This document shows positions 17,010 through 23,871 of a stretch of 30,683 nt of DNA, one piece after another. Source of the DNA: an uncultured Oscillibacter sp. Its GTDB lineage: Bacteria; Bacillota; Clostridia; Oscillospirales; Oscillospiraceae. A model generated the notes under the pieces. It had not been told where the DNA came from. It saw nothing but the letters and a program-made list of their open reading frames with translations, and ran no database searches. The DNA is taken from the NCBI GenBank assembly GCA_910585245.1, contig CAJUCO010000029.1:1-30683 (forward strand). Reading direction: 5' to 3'. Within the stretch, counting starts at the first letter, position 1. Each line of letters starts with the position of its first letter. The translations under genes and the position numbers were made by a program.

Positions 17010-17585
17010 TCAAGTCCCCGTTTTTCCTCCGGAAAGACGGATCACCGGACTGTCCTCCAGGCCTGATAAGTCATGAGTGGCCAGTATCACCGGCTTTCCC
17101 ACCCCCGCTGCCCGGATCAACTTCAGACACCGGGTCCGGTTCTCCCCGTCCAGCCCCGTGAAGGGCTCGTCCAGGGCCAGGGCCTCCGACTGCGCCAGTA
17201 GCGCCCGGGCCAGGGCCAGCCTCCGTTTCATCCCCCCGGACCAGGACCGGAGGGGCCTTGGGTCCGAAAGATCCAACCTCAGCTGCTCCAACAGTCCGGC
17301 GGCTTCCTTTGGAAGTTCCCCCAGAGCAAAGCGGAGGTTCTCTGCGGCAGACAGCCCCTCCAGCAGCCGGTCCTCCTGAAAGACAGCGGCCCAGAGGCGC
17401 TCCGCTCCTTGAACCGTCCCGGCGTCCGGGCGCTCCAGTCCCAGAAGGAGACGAAGCAAGGTGGTTTTCCCCGTCCCGGAGGGGGCGGTGACGCAGGTGA
17501 TTCCCTCCGGAAAAACAGCGGTCAAATTGGCCAGCACCGGCTTGCCACGGTAAGATTTGCAAAGTCCTTCCACTTGAATTTCCAT
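17010..17585 (-). CDS. ABC transporter ATP-binding protein (SsuB/TauB-like)
   Basis: The ATPase subunit of an importer. The 191 residues are short for the family (usually about 240-260), but the core is complete: Walker A APSGTGKTT, Q-loop VFQEDRL, signature WSGGMKRRLALARAL, Walker B ALALDEPFTGLD and switch THD. The ATG at 17585 overlaps the permease stop by one base (TGATG). A GTG one codon upstream is also possible. It resembles the ATPases of nitrate/sulfonate/thiamine-precursor importers; the substrate is not known. Confidence 0.92.
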   Translation of the reverse strand: MEIQVEGLCKSYRGKPVLANLTAVFPEGITCVTAPSGTGKTTLLRLLLGLERPDAGTVQGAERLWAAVFQEDRLLEGLSAAENLRFALGELPKEAAGLLEQLRLDLSDPRPLRSWSGGMKRRLALARALLAQSEALALDEPFTGLDGENRTRCLKLIRAAGVGKPVILATHDLSGLEDSPVIRLSGGKTGT

Positions 17586-18340
17586 CACCGGCCCACCTTT
17601 CCCGCAAGCGCGTTCACCGCCGACAGAAACAATCTCTCAAACGCCGCCGCCAAAAACAAAATCACGGCGGTCCAGGCGAAGAGATCCGGGGTCTGAAGAT
17701 ACACCTTGGCGGTGTAAAGGCGCTCGCCAATGGTCCCCGCCGGAAGGCCGATCACCTCCGCCGCCACCCCCGCCTTCCAACATAGACCCAGGGCCAGAGA
17801 GGAGGCGGAGCGGAAATAGGGCAAAACCTGAGGCAGGTAAATCCCCCAAATCCGCCGCCGCCGGGGAATCCGGTAGACCCGGGCCAGCTCCAAGAGCTTT
17901 TTGTCCGTCCGCCGGAGACCCTCCAGCACGTTGAGGTACACCGGAGGGAACACCATCAGCGCGGAGATAAAAAGAGATAGGGACCGGGCGTCCAGCCACA
18001 CCAGAGCCAAGATGATAAAGGAGGCCACAGGCGTGGCCTTCACCACCGTCACCGGCGGAGCCAGCAGATCTTGCAGCCAAGGCCGCCCCGCCGCCAAAGC
18101 CGCCAGCAGCGTCGCCAGAACGCAAGAGAGCAGAAATCCCCCGAAAATCCGCAAAGACGAGTTTCCCACCGCCTGCCAGAAGGCGGTGCTGGGCAGCAGC
18201 TCCAAAAGGCGCAGCGCCGCCTGAACCGGGGAGGCCAGCAGCAGTCCCCCATGGGGAACCGCCGCCGCCAGGGCCATGCTTCCCCCCTGCCAAAACAAAA
18301 GCCAGAGCCCCGCCGCCCAGAGCTTAGGGTTCGGCGACAT
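17585..18340 (-). CDS. ABC transporter permease (SsuC/TauC-like)
   Basis: The membrane subunit of the importer, about 251 residues with about six membrane segments. The cytoplasmic coupling-loop region (LARVYRIPRRRRIWGIYLPQVLPYF) has the EAA-type pattern of binding-protein-dependent permeases. I chose ATG 18340, which overlaps the binding-protein gene by 17 bases with GGGAG 12 bases upstream. ATG 18352 is possible, but there the GGGAG abuts the start codon. Confidence 0.9.
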   Translation of the reverse strand: MSPNPKLWAAGLWLLFWQGGSMALAAAVPHGGLLLASPVQAALRLLELLPSTAFWQAVGNSSLRIFGGFLLSCVLATLLAALAAGRPWLQDLLAPPVTVVKATPVASFIILALVWLDARSLSLFISALMVFPPVYLNVLEGLRRTDKKLLELARVYRIPRRRRIWGIYLPQVLPYFRSASSLALGLCWKAGVAAEVIGLPAGTIGERLYTAKVYLQTPDLFAWTAVILFLAAAFERLFLSAVNALAGKVGR

Positions 18341-19397
18341 AGAAAAAGTCATCTCCCGGGAGTCCACCGCCCACAGACTCCGGGGCCGCCTCTGCCAGCA
18401 CCTGGAGATAGCCGGAGAGTTTTTCATACATCTCCTGCCCGGTGAGGCAGACGATGTTGCATTGGGGTAAGGCCTTTTCCGCCATGGCGGGGCTTTCGAT
18501 AATGCCGTTTTGGGCCACCAGCTTCGCCGCCTCTGCGGTGTTTTCATTCACCCACTCCACAGATCTGCCGTATTCTGTCAAGAACCTCTCCACCAGCTCC
18601 GGGTGCTCCTCCACCAGCTCCCGCCGGGCCACCGCCACACCGGTAATCATGGCGGAGCCGTTTTCCAAAGCATCCCACTCTGCCGTCAGGTCCAGGGCCA
18701 CCCGGAGGTTTTCCAGCTTCCCCTGGGCCACGGTGACAAAGGGCTGGGGCAGCAGGGCGATGTCCGCCGTTCCCGCCGCCAGGGCGGCGACGCACTCGGC
18801 GTGTTCCGATTTCCAGTCGACAGTCACATCCCGGTCCGGGTCCAGGCCGTTTTGCTCCAGAAGATACCGGAGGCCAAACTCCGGGGTAGACCCCTTCCCG
18901 GCGGCAACAATGGTTTTGCCCTTCAGGTCCGCCATGGATCGGACAGTCTCCCCGGCGTTTTCCACAATGTAGAGCACGCCCAGAGTGTTGACGGCCAGGG
19001 TGACAACCTGTCCATCCGTTTTGTGATAGAGGACCGCCGCCAGGTTGGCGGGGACGCAGATGATATCCAGCTCCCCCTTGATGAGCCTGGGGGTCAGCTC
19101 GTCGGCGGAACCTGCCAGCTGGAAATACCACGGGTCTATAGACTCCAGCTCCTGCTTCCACTCCATCATCCTCACCATTCCCATAGCGGTAGGGCCTTTC
19201 AGCGCCCCAATCAGAAGGGAGAATTCCTTGTGCATCTCATCCACGGAGATATCCAGGGGAGCCTGGGCCGTCTGGCCCTGGGCCTCCTCCGGGGCGGAAC
19301 CGCCCCCTGTCTCCCAGGGGCCGCCGCCGGTTACGCCGCAGGCGGAAAGGGCCAGCAGCAGGGCCAAGGCAAGGGCCAGGGTCTTCAAGGCTTTCAT
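18324..19397 (-). CDS. ABC transporter substrate-binding lipoprotein (NMT1/THI5-SsuA-like)
   Basis: The extracellular ligand-binding protein of the importer, 357 residues. It begins with a signal peptide ending in the lipobox LSAC (Cys20), then a low-complexity Gly/Glu linker and a two-lobed binding domain. SADELTPRLIKGELDIICVPANLAAVLY resembles NMT1/SsuA-type proteins. The start ATG at 19397 has AGGAGG 8 bases upstream. It follows the TM1266-type gene after 39 bases. Ligands in this family include pyrimidine precursors of thiamine, sulfonates and nitrate, and the sequence does not decide between them. Confidence 0.9.
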   Translation of the reverse strand: MKALKTLALALALLLALSACGVTGGGPWETGGGSAPEEAQGQTAQAPLDISVDEMHKEFSLLIGALKGPTAMGMVRMMEWKQELESIDPWYFQLAGSADELTPRLIKGELDIICVPANLAAVLYHKTDGQVVTLAVNTLGVLYIVENAGETVRSMADLKGKTIVAAGKGSTPEFGLRYLLEQNGLDPDRDVTVDWKSEHAECVAALAAGTADIALLPQPFVTVAQGKLENLRVALDLTAEWDALENGSAMITGVAVARRELVEEHPELVERFLTEYGRSVEWVNENTAEAAKLVAQNGIIESPAMAEKALPQCNIVCLTGQEMYEKLSGYLQVLAEAAPESVGGGLPGDDFFYVAEP

Positions 19398-19436
19398 CCG
19401 TTGTTTCCTCCTATGATGTGTTCTTTTTTGCAAGGC

Positions 19437-19688
19437 TCAGGCGTTCTCGGGGGCATAGACGGTCTTTGCCGTCACACCGGGCAGCCGGCCGATTTTCCCG
19501 GACAGGGCCGAAATCACGTCCGCCGGAGCGTCCAGGGCCACGCTGATCAAGCGCATCCCCCGCTCCCGGCGGGGAATGCCCATCCGGCCAATGACAGCGT
19601 CCTCGTACTGGTGCAACAGGGCGTTCAGCGCCGCCACGGAGTCCGCCTCCCGGACGATCACCGCCAGGACGGCGACGCGGGTCTCCAT
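19437..19688 (-). CDS. TM1266-family putative iron-only hydrogenase system regulator
   Basis: An 83-residue protein, METRVAVLAVIVREADS onward, with the pattern of the TM1266 family. This is a small ACT/NikR-C-like fold often encoded near [FeFe]-hydrogenase maturation genes. Recognisable segments are VIGRMGIPRRERGMRLISVAL and LSGKIGRLPGVTAKTVYA. There is no DNA-binding domain, so it probably acts by ligand sensing or protein contact. The ATG at 19688 has AAGGAGGG 7 bases upstream; the frame is open 50 codons further, but that is the leader RNA. It is the first gene of the operon with the ABC importer. No hydrogenase genes are in the window. Confidence 0.82.
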   Translation of the reverse strand: METRVAVLAVIVREADSVAALNALLHQYEDAVIGRMGIPRRERGMRLISVALDAPADVISALSGKIGRLPGVTAKTVYAPENA

Positions 19689-19695
19689 ATAGCTT

Positions 19696-19878
19696 CCCTC
19701 CTTCGCGGAAAAATAAAAGCCCCTCCGCCGGTTTGGCAGAGGGGACCATACCAAGGCCCGGGGACCCCCCGCGCCCAATGTCTCTCCTCTTACGGCTCGG
19801 AACCACCTTGCCGTCAGACCGACAGTTATGAAATCCAAGTCCTCCGGTCAGAGACACTTTCCGGGGACGGGCTTATTG
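19696..19878 (-). promoter_or_regulatory. Structured leader, candidate transcriptional riboswitch
   Basis: Between the promoter (start about 19878) and the ribosome binding site the minus-strand RNA folds into a closed domain. P1 pairs GUGUCUC (19851-19857) with GAGACAU (19778-19784). Within it, P2 pairs GACCG with CGGUC (19845-19849 and 19817-19821) and P3 pairs ACGGC with GCCGU (19810-19814 and 19792-19796). UUGGA in the P2 loop can pair with UCCGA in the P3 loop. A terminator (19709-19744) follows. I compared it from memory with TPP, SAM, cobalamin, FMN, lysine, glycine, THF, Moco and T-box consensus elements and found no match. Confidence 0.65.
19709..19744 (-). terminator. Leader terminator ahead of the TM1266/ABC operon
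   Basis: On the minus strand CCCCTCTGCC pairs with GGCGGAGGGG (10 bp including one G-U) around a 5-base loop, followed by C then TTTTATTTTT. It ends 20 bases before the first start codon, so it must be read through for the operon to be expressed. This is the mark of attenuation. Confidence 0.88.
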
Positions 19879-19884
19879 GAGACG

Positions 19885-19913
19885 ATGATAGCATGGAAAG
19901 GGCTGGATGTCAA
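19885..19913 (-). promoter_or_regulatory. Promoter of the TM1266/ABC operon
   Basis: On the minus strand, a consensus TTGACA (19908-19913), 17-base spacer and TATCAT (19885-19890). This gives a leader of about 190 nt, much longer than the other leaders here except that of leuA. Confidence 0.85.
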
Positions 19914-19972
19914 GGCGGACCTTTCCCGGGGCGGACCCCACTGCGCACTTTTCAAAAGGCGGAAACCCGTAG

Positions 19973-19992
19973 GGGCGGATCTGTGTCCGCCC
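19973..19992. repeat. GGGCGGA palindrome downstream of alr
   Basis: GGGCGGA (19973-19979) pairs with TCCGCCC (19986-19992) around a 6-base spacer, flanked by CCCGTAG. It lies in the alr-TM1266 gap. The form resembles short GC-rich palindromes scattered in gut Clostridia genomes, from memory only. A separate 12-base palindrome CCGGGGCCCCGG lies about 20 bases further towards alr. Either could help end alr transcription, though neither has a strong T-run. Confidence 0.5.
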
Positions 19993-20053
19993 TTCTGTCA
20001 AAAGCGCCGGGGCCCCGGGAAAAGGGTCTCCATGTCCAGCATCCCAGGGCATT

Positions 20054-21229
20054 TTATTCCTTGTCCAGATAGTCCAGAATCTCCACCACTTCGCCTCCCC
20101 GATAATAGACCCGGGGCACCCGGCGGGCCACGGCGCAAAGAAGCTCATAGGAGATGGTCCCCGCCAGGGAAGCCGCCCGGGCAAAGCTGTCCGCTGGAGC
20201 GGGGCCCCAGAGCGTGACCTCCTCCCCGGCGGCGCACTCCGGAACGGCGGAGGCGTCCAGCACAATCTGGTCCATGCTCACCCGGCCGATCACCGGGGCG
20301 GGATAGCCGTGAATGGAGGCCGTGCCCAGGTTGGAAAGGCTGCGGGGATAACCGTCGGCGTAGCCACAGCAAACCGTGGCCGCCCGCAAAGGCCGGTCTG
20401 CCGTGTAGAACCGTCCATAGCCCACAAAGTCCCCGGGGGACAGCTCCTTCACCTGGCTGATTATGGTTTTCAGCGACATGACCGGCCGGAGGCCGGGGAA
20501 GGTCACCTCCGCGCTGGGGTCCTGGCCGTAGAGAATCACTCCGGCCCGGACCATGTCGCCGCTCCACTCCGGATGAGCCGTCAACCCAGCGGAGTTGGAG
20601 CAGTGAACCGTCTCCAAAGGCCCCGCCTCCGCCAAGCGCGTCAATACCCGGCAAAAGAGGGCGTACTGTTCCCGGGTATAGCGGCGGTCCTCCTCCGAAA
20701 GAGAATCCGCCACGGAGAAATGCTGAAACGCGCCGGTGATGGAAAGGCCCTTTAACCTCCGGCACTCCAGAAGGCCGGACACCGCCCCCTCAAAATCCCG
20801 GCAGGCTCCAAAGCCGATGCGGCCCATGCCGGTGTCGATTTTCAGATGGCCCTCCACCGTGACGTTGGCGGCCTCCGCCGCCTGAGACAGGGCCCGGGCG
20901 TATTCCAGGCTGTAAACCGCCTGGGTAATCCCCTCACCCGCCAGCGTCCTGGCACACTCCGGACGGGTCATGCCCAGAATCAAAATGGGCTGTTCCACGC
21001 CGCTGCGGCGCAGATGCCGCGCCTCGGCCAGGGAACTGACGGCAAACCACGCCGCCCCCGCCTCCGCCAGGGTCCTGGCCACCATGCGGTCCCCGTGGCC
21101 ATAGGCGTCGGCTTTCACCACGGCGCAAACCGCCGCGGACCCCGCTTTTTTCTGAATCAGGCGGAAATTGTGGGCCAGGGCGTCCAGATCAATTTCCGCC
21201 CAGCAGTGGGCGTCGAAGGCTGCTGTCAT
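20054..21229 (-). CDS. alr: Alanine racemase (Alr)
   Basis: This PLP enzyme interconverts L- and D-alanine for peptidoglycan. The 391-residue protein has the PLP lysine Lys39 in AVVKADAYGHG, the catalytic Tyr region CCGYADGYPRSLSN and IGRVSMDQIVLD. The ATG at 21229 has GGAGGG 10 bases upstream. It appears to be monocistronic, with its own promoter at 21274-21302. In spore formers a paralogue can serve spore germination control; I see nothing to tell which this is. Confidence 0.96.
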   Translation of the reverse strand: MTAAFDAHCWAEIDLDALAHNFRLIQKKAGSAAVCAVVKADAYGHGDRMVARTLAEAGAAWFAVSSLAEARHLRRSGVEQPILILGMTRPECARTLAGEGITQAVYSLEYARALSQAAEAANVTVEGHLKIDTGMGRIGFGACRDFEGAVSGLLECRRLKGLSITGAFQHFSVADSLSEEDRRYTREQYALFCRVLTRLAEAGPLETVHCSNSAGLTAHPEWSGDMVRAGVILYGQDPSAEVTFPGLRPVMSLKTIISQVKELSPGDFVGYGRFYTADRPLRAATVCCGYADGYPRSLSNLGTASIHGYPAPVIGRVSMDQIVLDASAVPECAAGEEVTLWGPAPADSFARAASLAGTISYELLCAVARRVPRVYYRGGEVVEILDYLDKE

Positions 21230-21273
21230 AATAGAGGTTCCCTCCTGTCTTGTTTCAATGCCGTACAAGGGAT

Positions 21274-21302
21274 ATCATACGCCGGTTCCGCCGGGGACGC
21301 AA
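21274..21302 (-). promoter_or_regulatory. Promoter of alr
   Basis: On the minus strand, TTGCGT (21297-21302), a 17-base spacer and TATGAT (21274-21279), in the short gap between the GNAT gene and alr. Confidence 0.6.
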
Positions 21303-21315
21303 CGGCATTTTCTGC

Positions 21316-21795
21316 TCAATAACAGGCGTTTTGTGCAGGACCGGACCGCCGCTTTTCCATCTGATAGTTTCTCAGAACCACTCCCCGCCGCACTACCTGC
21401 TGTTCCCGGACGAGCCGGTATCCCCGCCCTTCGAAAAACGGCCGGGCGGTAATGGAGGCATGGGTGACGATTCGCTCCGCCGCCACGGCGTCTTCCAACG
21501 CGCCGCAAAGAGCGGAGGCAACCCCCCGCCGCTGGAAGTCCTTATGGACATACAGCCGGTCCAGATAGCCGGAAGGGGCCATGTCCCCAAAGCCCACAAT
21601 GCGCTCCCCCTCCACCGCCACCAGGGCGGTGTGCTCCGAGAGCGTCCGGCGCCACTGCTCAAGATCCGGAACCCCGTCCGCCCAGGCGTCCAACTGCTCC
21701 GGCGTATAGTCCCCGGCGTTCACCGTATGCACCGTGTCATAAAATAATTCCACCATCTCCCGGAGATCCTCCGGACGGTATGCCCGGAGAATCAC
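21316..21795 (-). CDS. GNAT-family N-acetyltransferase
   Basis: A 159-residue acetyl-CoA-dependent acetyltransferase of unknown substrate. The fold markers are the start ILRAYRPEDLREMVELF, the beta-strand region VVGFGDM-like IVGFGDMAPSGYLDRLYV, the acetyl-CoA loop QRRGVASALCGALE and the C-terminal ARPFFEGRGYRLVREQQV. The likely start is GTG at 21795, which overlaps the thrC stop (GTGA); GGAGG lies only 2 bases upstream, so translation is probably coupled to thrC. Confidence 0.87.
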   Translation of the reverse strand: MILRAYRPEDLREMVELFYDTVHTVNAGDYTPEQLDAWADGVPDLEQWRRTLSEHTALVAVEGERIVGFGDMAPSGYLDRLYVHKDFQRRGVASALCGALEDAVAAERIVTHASITARPFFEGRGYRLVREQQVVRRGVVLRNYQMEKRRSGPAQNACY

Positions 21796-23039
21796 ACGCC
21801 CTCCGGCCGGATGCCCTTCTCCTCGAAGGCCTCCAGCAGCCGGTCCATGCGGCCGGGGATGGCAATGGGCTCCCCACAGGCGGCAATGGCGTTGGCCACG
21901 TCTTTCAGGCCGTTCCCCGTCACCACGGAGACCACCGTGTCACATTTGCCGATCTTCCCCGCCTCGCAGAGCTTCTTCACCCCCGCCGTGCCGGTGACGC
22001 CGGCAGGCTCGCCGAAGACGCCGCAAGTTCGGCCCAGCAACTGTTGGGCCTCCATAATCTCCCGGTCTGTGACATTCACAATCAAGCCCTGGGACTCCCG
22101 AATGGCCATAAGGGCCTTGTCCGCGTTCCGGGGCACGCCCACGGCAATGGAGTCCGCCAGGGTGTTCTCCTCCATAGGCTCCCAAGGCGCGCCGGTTTCT
22201 ATGGCGCGGTTCAGCGGGCAGCAGCCCGCCGCCTGGGCGGAGATGAGCCGGGGCAGACGGTCGATGAAACCGATGGCGTACAGGTCTTTCAGGCCCTTCC
22301 AGAGTCCCGCTATGGTGCAGCCGTCTCCCACGGAGATGGCGATGTAGTCCGGAACCTCCCAGTTTCGCTGTTCCATGATTTCCAGGGCCACGGTCTTTTT
22401 GCCCTCGGAGAGATAGGGGTTGATGGCGGCGTTGCGGTTGTACCAGCCCCATTTGCCGATGGCGGCCTTACTCAGCTCGAAGGTCTCCTCATAGTTCCCT
22501 TGAACAGAGATCACCGTGGCCCCGAAGGTCATCAGCTGGGCCACCTTCCCCTTGGGGGCCCGGGAGGGGACGAAGATGTACGTGGAAAGCCCCGCCGCCG
22601 CCGCGTTGCCTGCAAGAGAAGAGGCGGCGTTTCCCGTGGAGGAGCAGGCAATCACCTTGGCTCCGGCCTCCCGGGCCTTGGCCACCGCCATAGCGCTGGC
22701 CCGGTCCTTCAAGGAGGCGGTGGGGTTCTGGCCGTCGTCCTTTACAAAGAGGCGGCCCAGGCCCAGGGTTTCCGCCAGCCGGGGCTCCTCGTAGAGGGGG
22801 GACCAGCCCACTCGGAGGGGCGTGGGGGCGGTGTCCTCCTGGATGGGCAGCAGCTCCCGGTAACGCCACATGGACCGCTCCGGCCGGTTCGCCAAGACCT
22901 CCTTGGTCAGACGGGATTTGATGTACTCGTAGTCATAGGTGATATCCAAAATGCCGCCGCATTCGCAGGTGGTCAGGTCCGGCACGGCCGCGTAGGTTTT
23001 GCCGCAGCGGACGCATTTTCCGTATTTTATATGTTTCAT
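21792..23039 (-). CDS. thrC: Threonine synthase (ThrC)
   Basis: This PLP enzyme converts O-phosphohomoserine to threonine. The 415-residue protein has an N-terminal zinc-ribbon-like part (Cys 9, 12, 25, 27), the PLP lysine Lys111 in NPTASLKDRAS, CSSTGNAASSLAGNAAAAG and SVGDGCTIAGLWKGL. The start ATG at 23039 has GAGGAG about 6 bases upstream, and a strong promoter lies at 23070-23098. A GNAT gene is translationally coupled to it. Threonine dehydratase-like relatives exist, but the length and motifs favour ThrC. Confidence 0.95.
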   Translation of the reverse strand: MKHIKYGKCVRCGKTYAAVPDLTTCECGGILDITYDYEYIKSRLTKEVLANRPERSMWRYRELLPIQEDTAPTPLRVGWSPLYEEPRLAETLGLGRLFVKDDGQNPTASLKDRASAMAVAKAREAGAKVIACSSTGNAASSLAGNAAAAGLSTYIFVPSRAPKGKVAQLMTFGATVISVQGNYEETFELSKAAIGKWGWYNRNAAINPYLSEGKKTVALEIMEQRNWEVPDYIAISVGDGCTIAGLWKGLKDLYAIGFIDRLPRLISAQAAGCCPLNRAIETGAPWEPMEENTLADSIAVGVPRNADKALMAIRESQGLIVNVTDREIMEAQQLLGRTCGVFGEPAGVTGTAGVKKLCEAGKIGKCDTVVSVVTGNGLKDVANAIAACGEPIAIPGRMDRLLEAFEEKGIRPEGV

Positions 23040-23069
23040 GGTCCCGCTCCTCTCTCAAATGATGGTTCC

Positions 23070-23098
23070 ATCATAACAAACAGGCCGGCCTTTGTCAA
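23070..23098 (-). promoter_or_regulatory. Promoter of thrC
   Basis: On the minus strand, TTGACA (23093-23098), a 17-base spacer and TATGAT (23070-23075). The leader is only about 25 bases, so there is no room for an attenuator. Confidence 0.8.
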
Positions 23099-23132
23099 AG
23101 GGAGAAACCGCCGCCAGCCTTGCAAGGCCGGG

Positions 23133-23161
23133 TTGAATTGGCCGGGGAACGGTGTTATAAT
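23133..23161 (+). promoter_or_regulatory. Promoter of the DUF3795 gene
   Basis: On the plus strand, TTGAAT (23133-23138), a 17-base spacer and a perfect TATAAT (23156-23161). It is divergent from the thrC promoter, with 34 bases between the two -35 boxes. Confidence 0.8.
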
Positions 23162-23196
23162 CAGTGGAACCCGTAGTTTGTAGGAGGTAAACGGTC

Positions 23197-23538
23197 ATGA
23201 GAGAGAGGATAGCCTATTGCGGCCTGGACTGTGAGAAATGCGACGCCTACCTTGCAACCATTCACGACGACCAGGCGCTCCGTGAGAAAACCGCAAAATT
23301 GTGGGCCGAGTTAAACAACGCCCCCATTCTGCCTGAACATATCAACTGCCGGGGCTGCCGTGCCGAGGGAATAAAAACCGTGTTTTGCCAGCAGCTCTGC
23401 CGGATTCGTCCATGCGCTTTAAAAAAGGGCGTAACAACTTGCGGCGGCTGTCCGGACTTGGAAGAATGCCAAATCCTTGGAGCGATTACCTCAGATCACC
23501 CCGACGCTCTAAAAAATCTAAGAAGATACGCCACATGA
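23197..23538 (+). CDS. DUF3795 cysteine-rich protein
   Basis: A 113-residue protein of unknown function, recognised as DUF3795 by its start (IAYCGLDCEKCDAY) and paired cysteines. These occur as CGLDCEKC, CRGCRAEG, CQQLCRIRPC and CGGCPDLEEC, eleven Cys in all. The pattern suggests metal or iron-sulfur binding, which is an inference. The ATG at 23197 has GGAGG 9 bases upstream. It is a single gene between thrC and the leucine operon, with a plus-strand terminator 295 bases downstream. Confidence 0.88.
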   Translation: MRERIAYCGLDCEKCDAYLATIHDDQALREKTAKLWAELNNAPILPEHINCRGCRAEGIKTVFCQQLCRIRPCALKKGVTTCGGCPDLEECQILGAITSDHPDALKNLRRYAT

Positions 23539-23640
23539 TTTCACAGCCCCTCGTTTGCCGGGAAGAGGACCACAAAACAGCTCTCACGTTTTACCCTTTG
23601 GAAGGTCCTCCGGCATTCCGGCTTTCGGCGGTGGAATTTG

Positions 23641-23669
23641 AAAAAGAGGGGAGGCTGAAAAACCTCCCC
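23641..23669 (-). terminator. Terminator of the leucine operon
   Basis: On the minus strand GGGGAGG pairs with CCTCCCC (23648-23654 and 23663-23669), then TC and five T. It is about 200 bases past the leuB stop, so the leucine mRNA should carry repeat copy 2 in its 3' untranslated region. Confidence 0.65.
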
Positions 23670-23671
23670 CT

Positions 23672-23833
23672 AGCTTGTTAAAAGGTGCTATTTTAAATAG
23701 AACGGAAAGGAAAAGAGCTACGAGAGAAACCCACCAGGGGTTTCTCTCGTTTTGAATCAGAAGGTTTTGAGACCTTTTGCAAGGTCTCAAAACCTTGCTC
23801 CGGCTGGCGAAAATCCTTTTTCGACAGCCGGAG
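23672..23833 (-). repeat. Multi-hairpin interspersed element, copy 2
   Basis: The inverse-oriented partner of 146-308. On the minus strand hairpin 1 is CTCCGGCTG/CAGCCGGAG with the same AGGA loop. Hairpin 2 is AAGGTTTTGAGACC/GGTCTCAAAACCTT, with GCAA at its tip. Hairpin 3 is CGAGAGAAACCC/GGGTTTCTCTCG. The core (23703-23833) is the same length, 131 bases, as in copy 1. The tail (GCACC, T-run, ACAAGCT) is also recognisable. It lies in the sense direction after leuB. Confidence 0.85.
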
Positions 23834-23860
23834 GGGAGGCTGAACAGCCTCCCCTTTTTT
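23833..23860 (+). terminator. Plus-strand intrinsic terminator
   Basis: GGGGAGGCTG (23833-23842) and CAGCCTCCCC (23845-23854) form a perfect 10-bp stem, followed by six T. It faces the DUF3795 gene and abuts the end of repeat copy 2. Confidence 0.8.
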
Positions 23861-23871
23861 GCCGTCCGTTT

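Noticed and set aside
19696..19878. TPP riboswitch or T-box for the TM1266/ABC leader
   Set aside because: The conserved CUGAGA and CUGAUCUGGAUAAU-type elements of TPP and the AGGGUGGNACCGCG box are absent.
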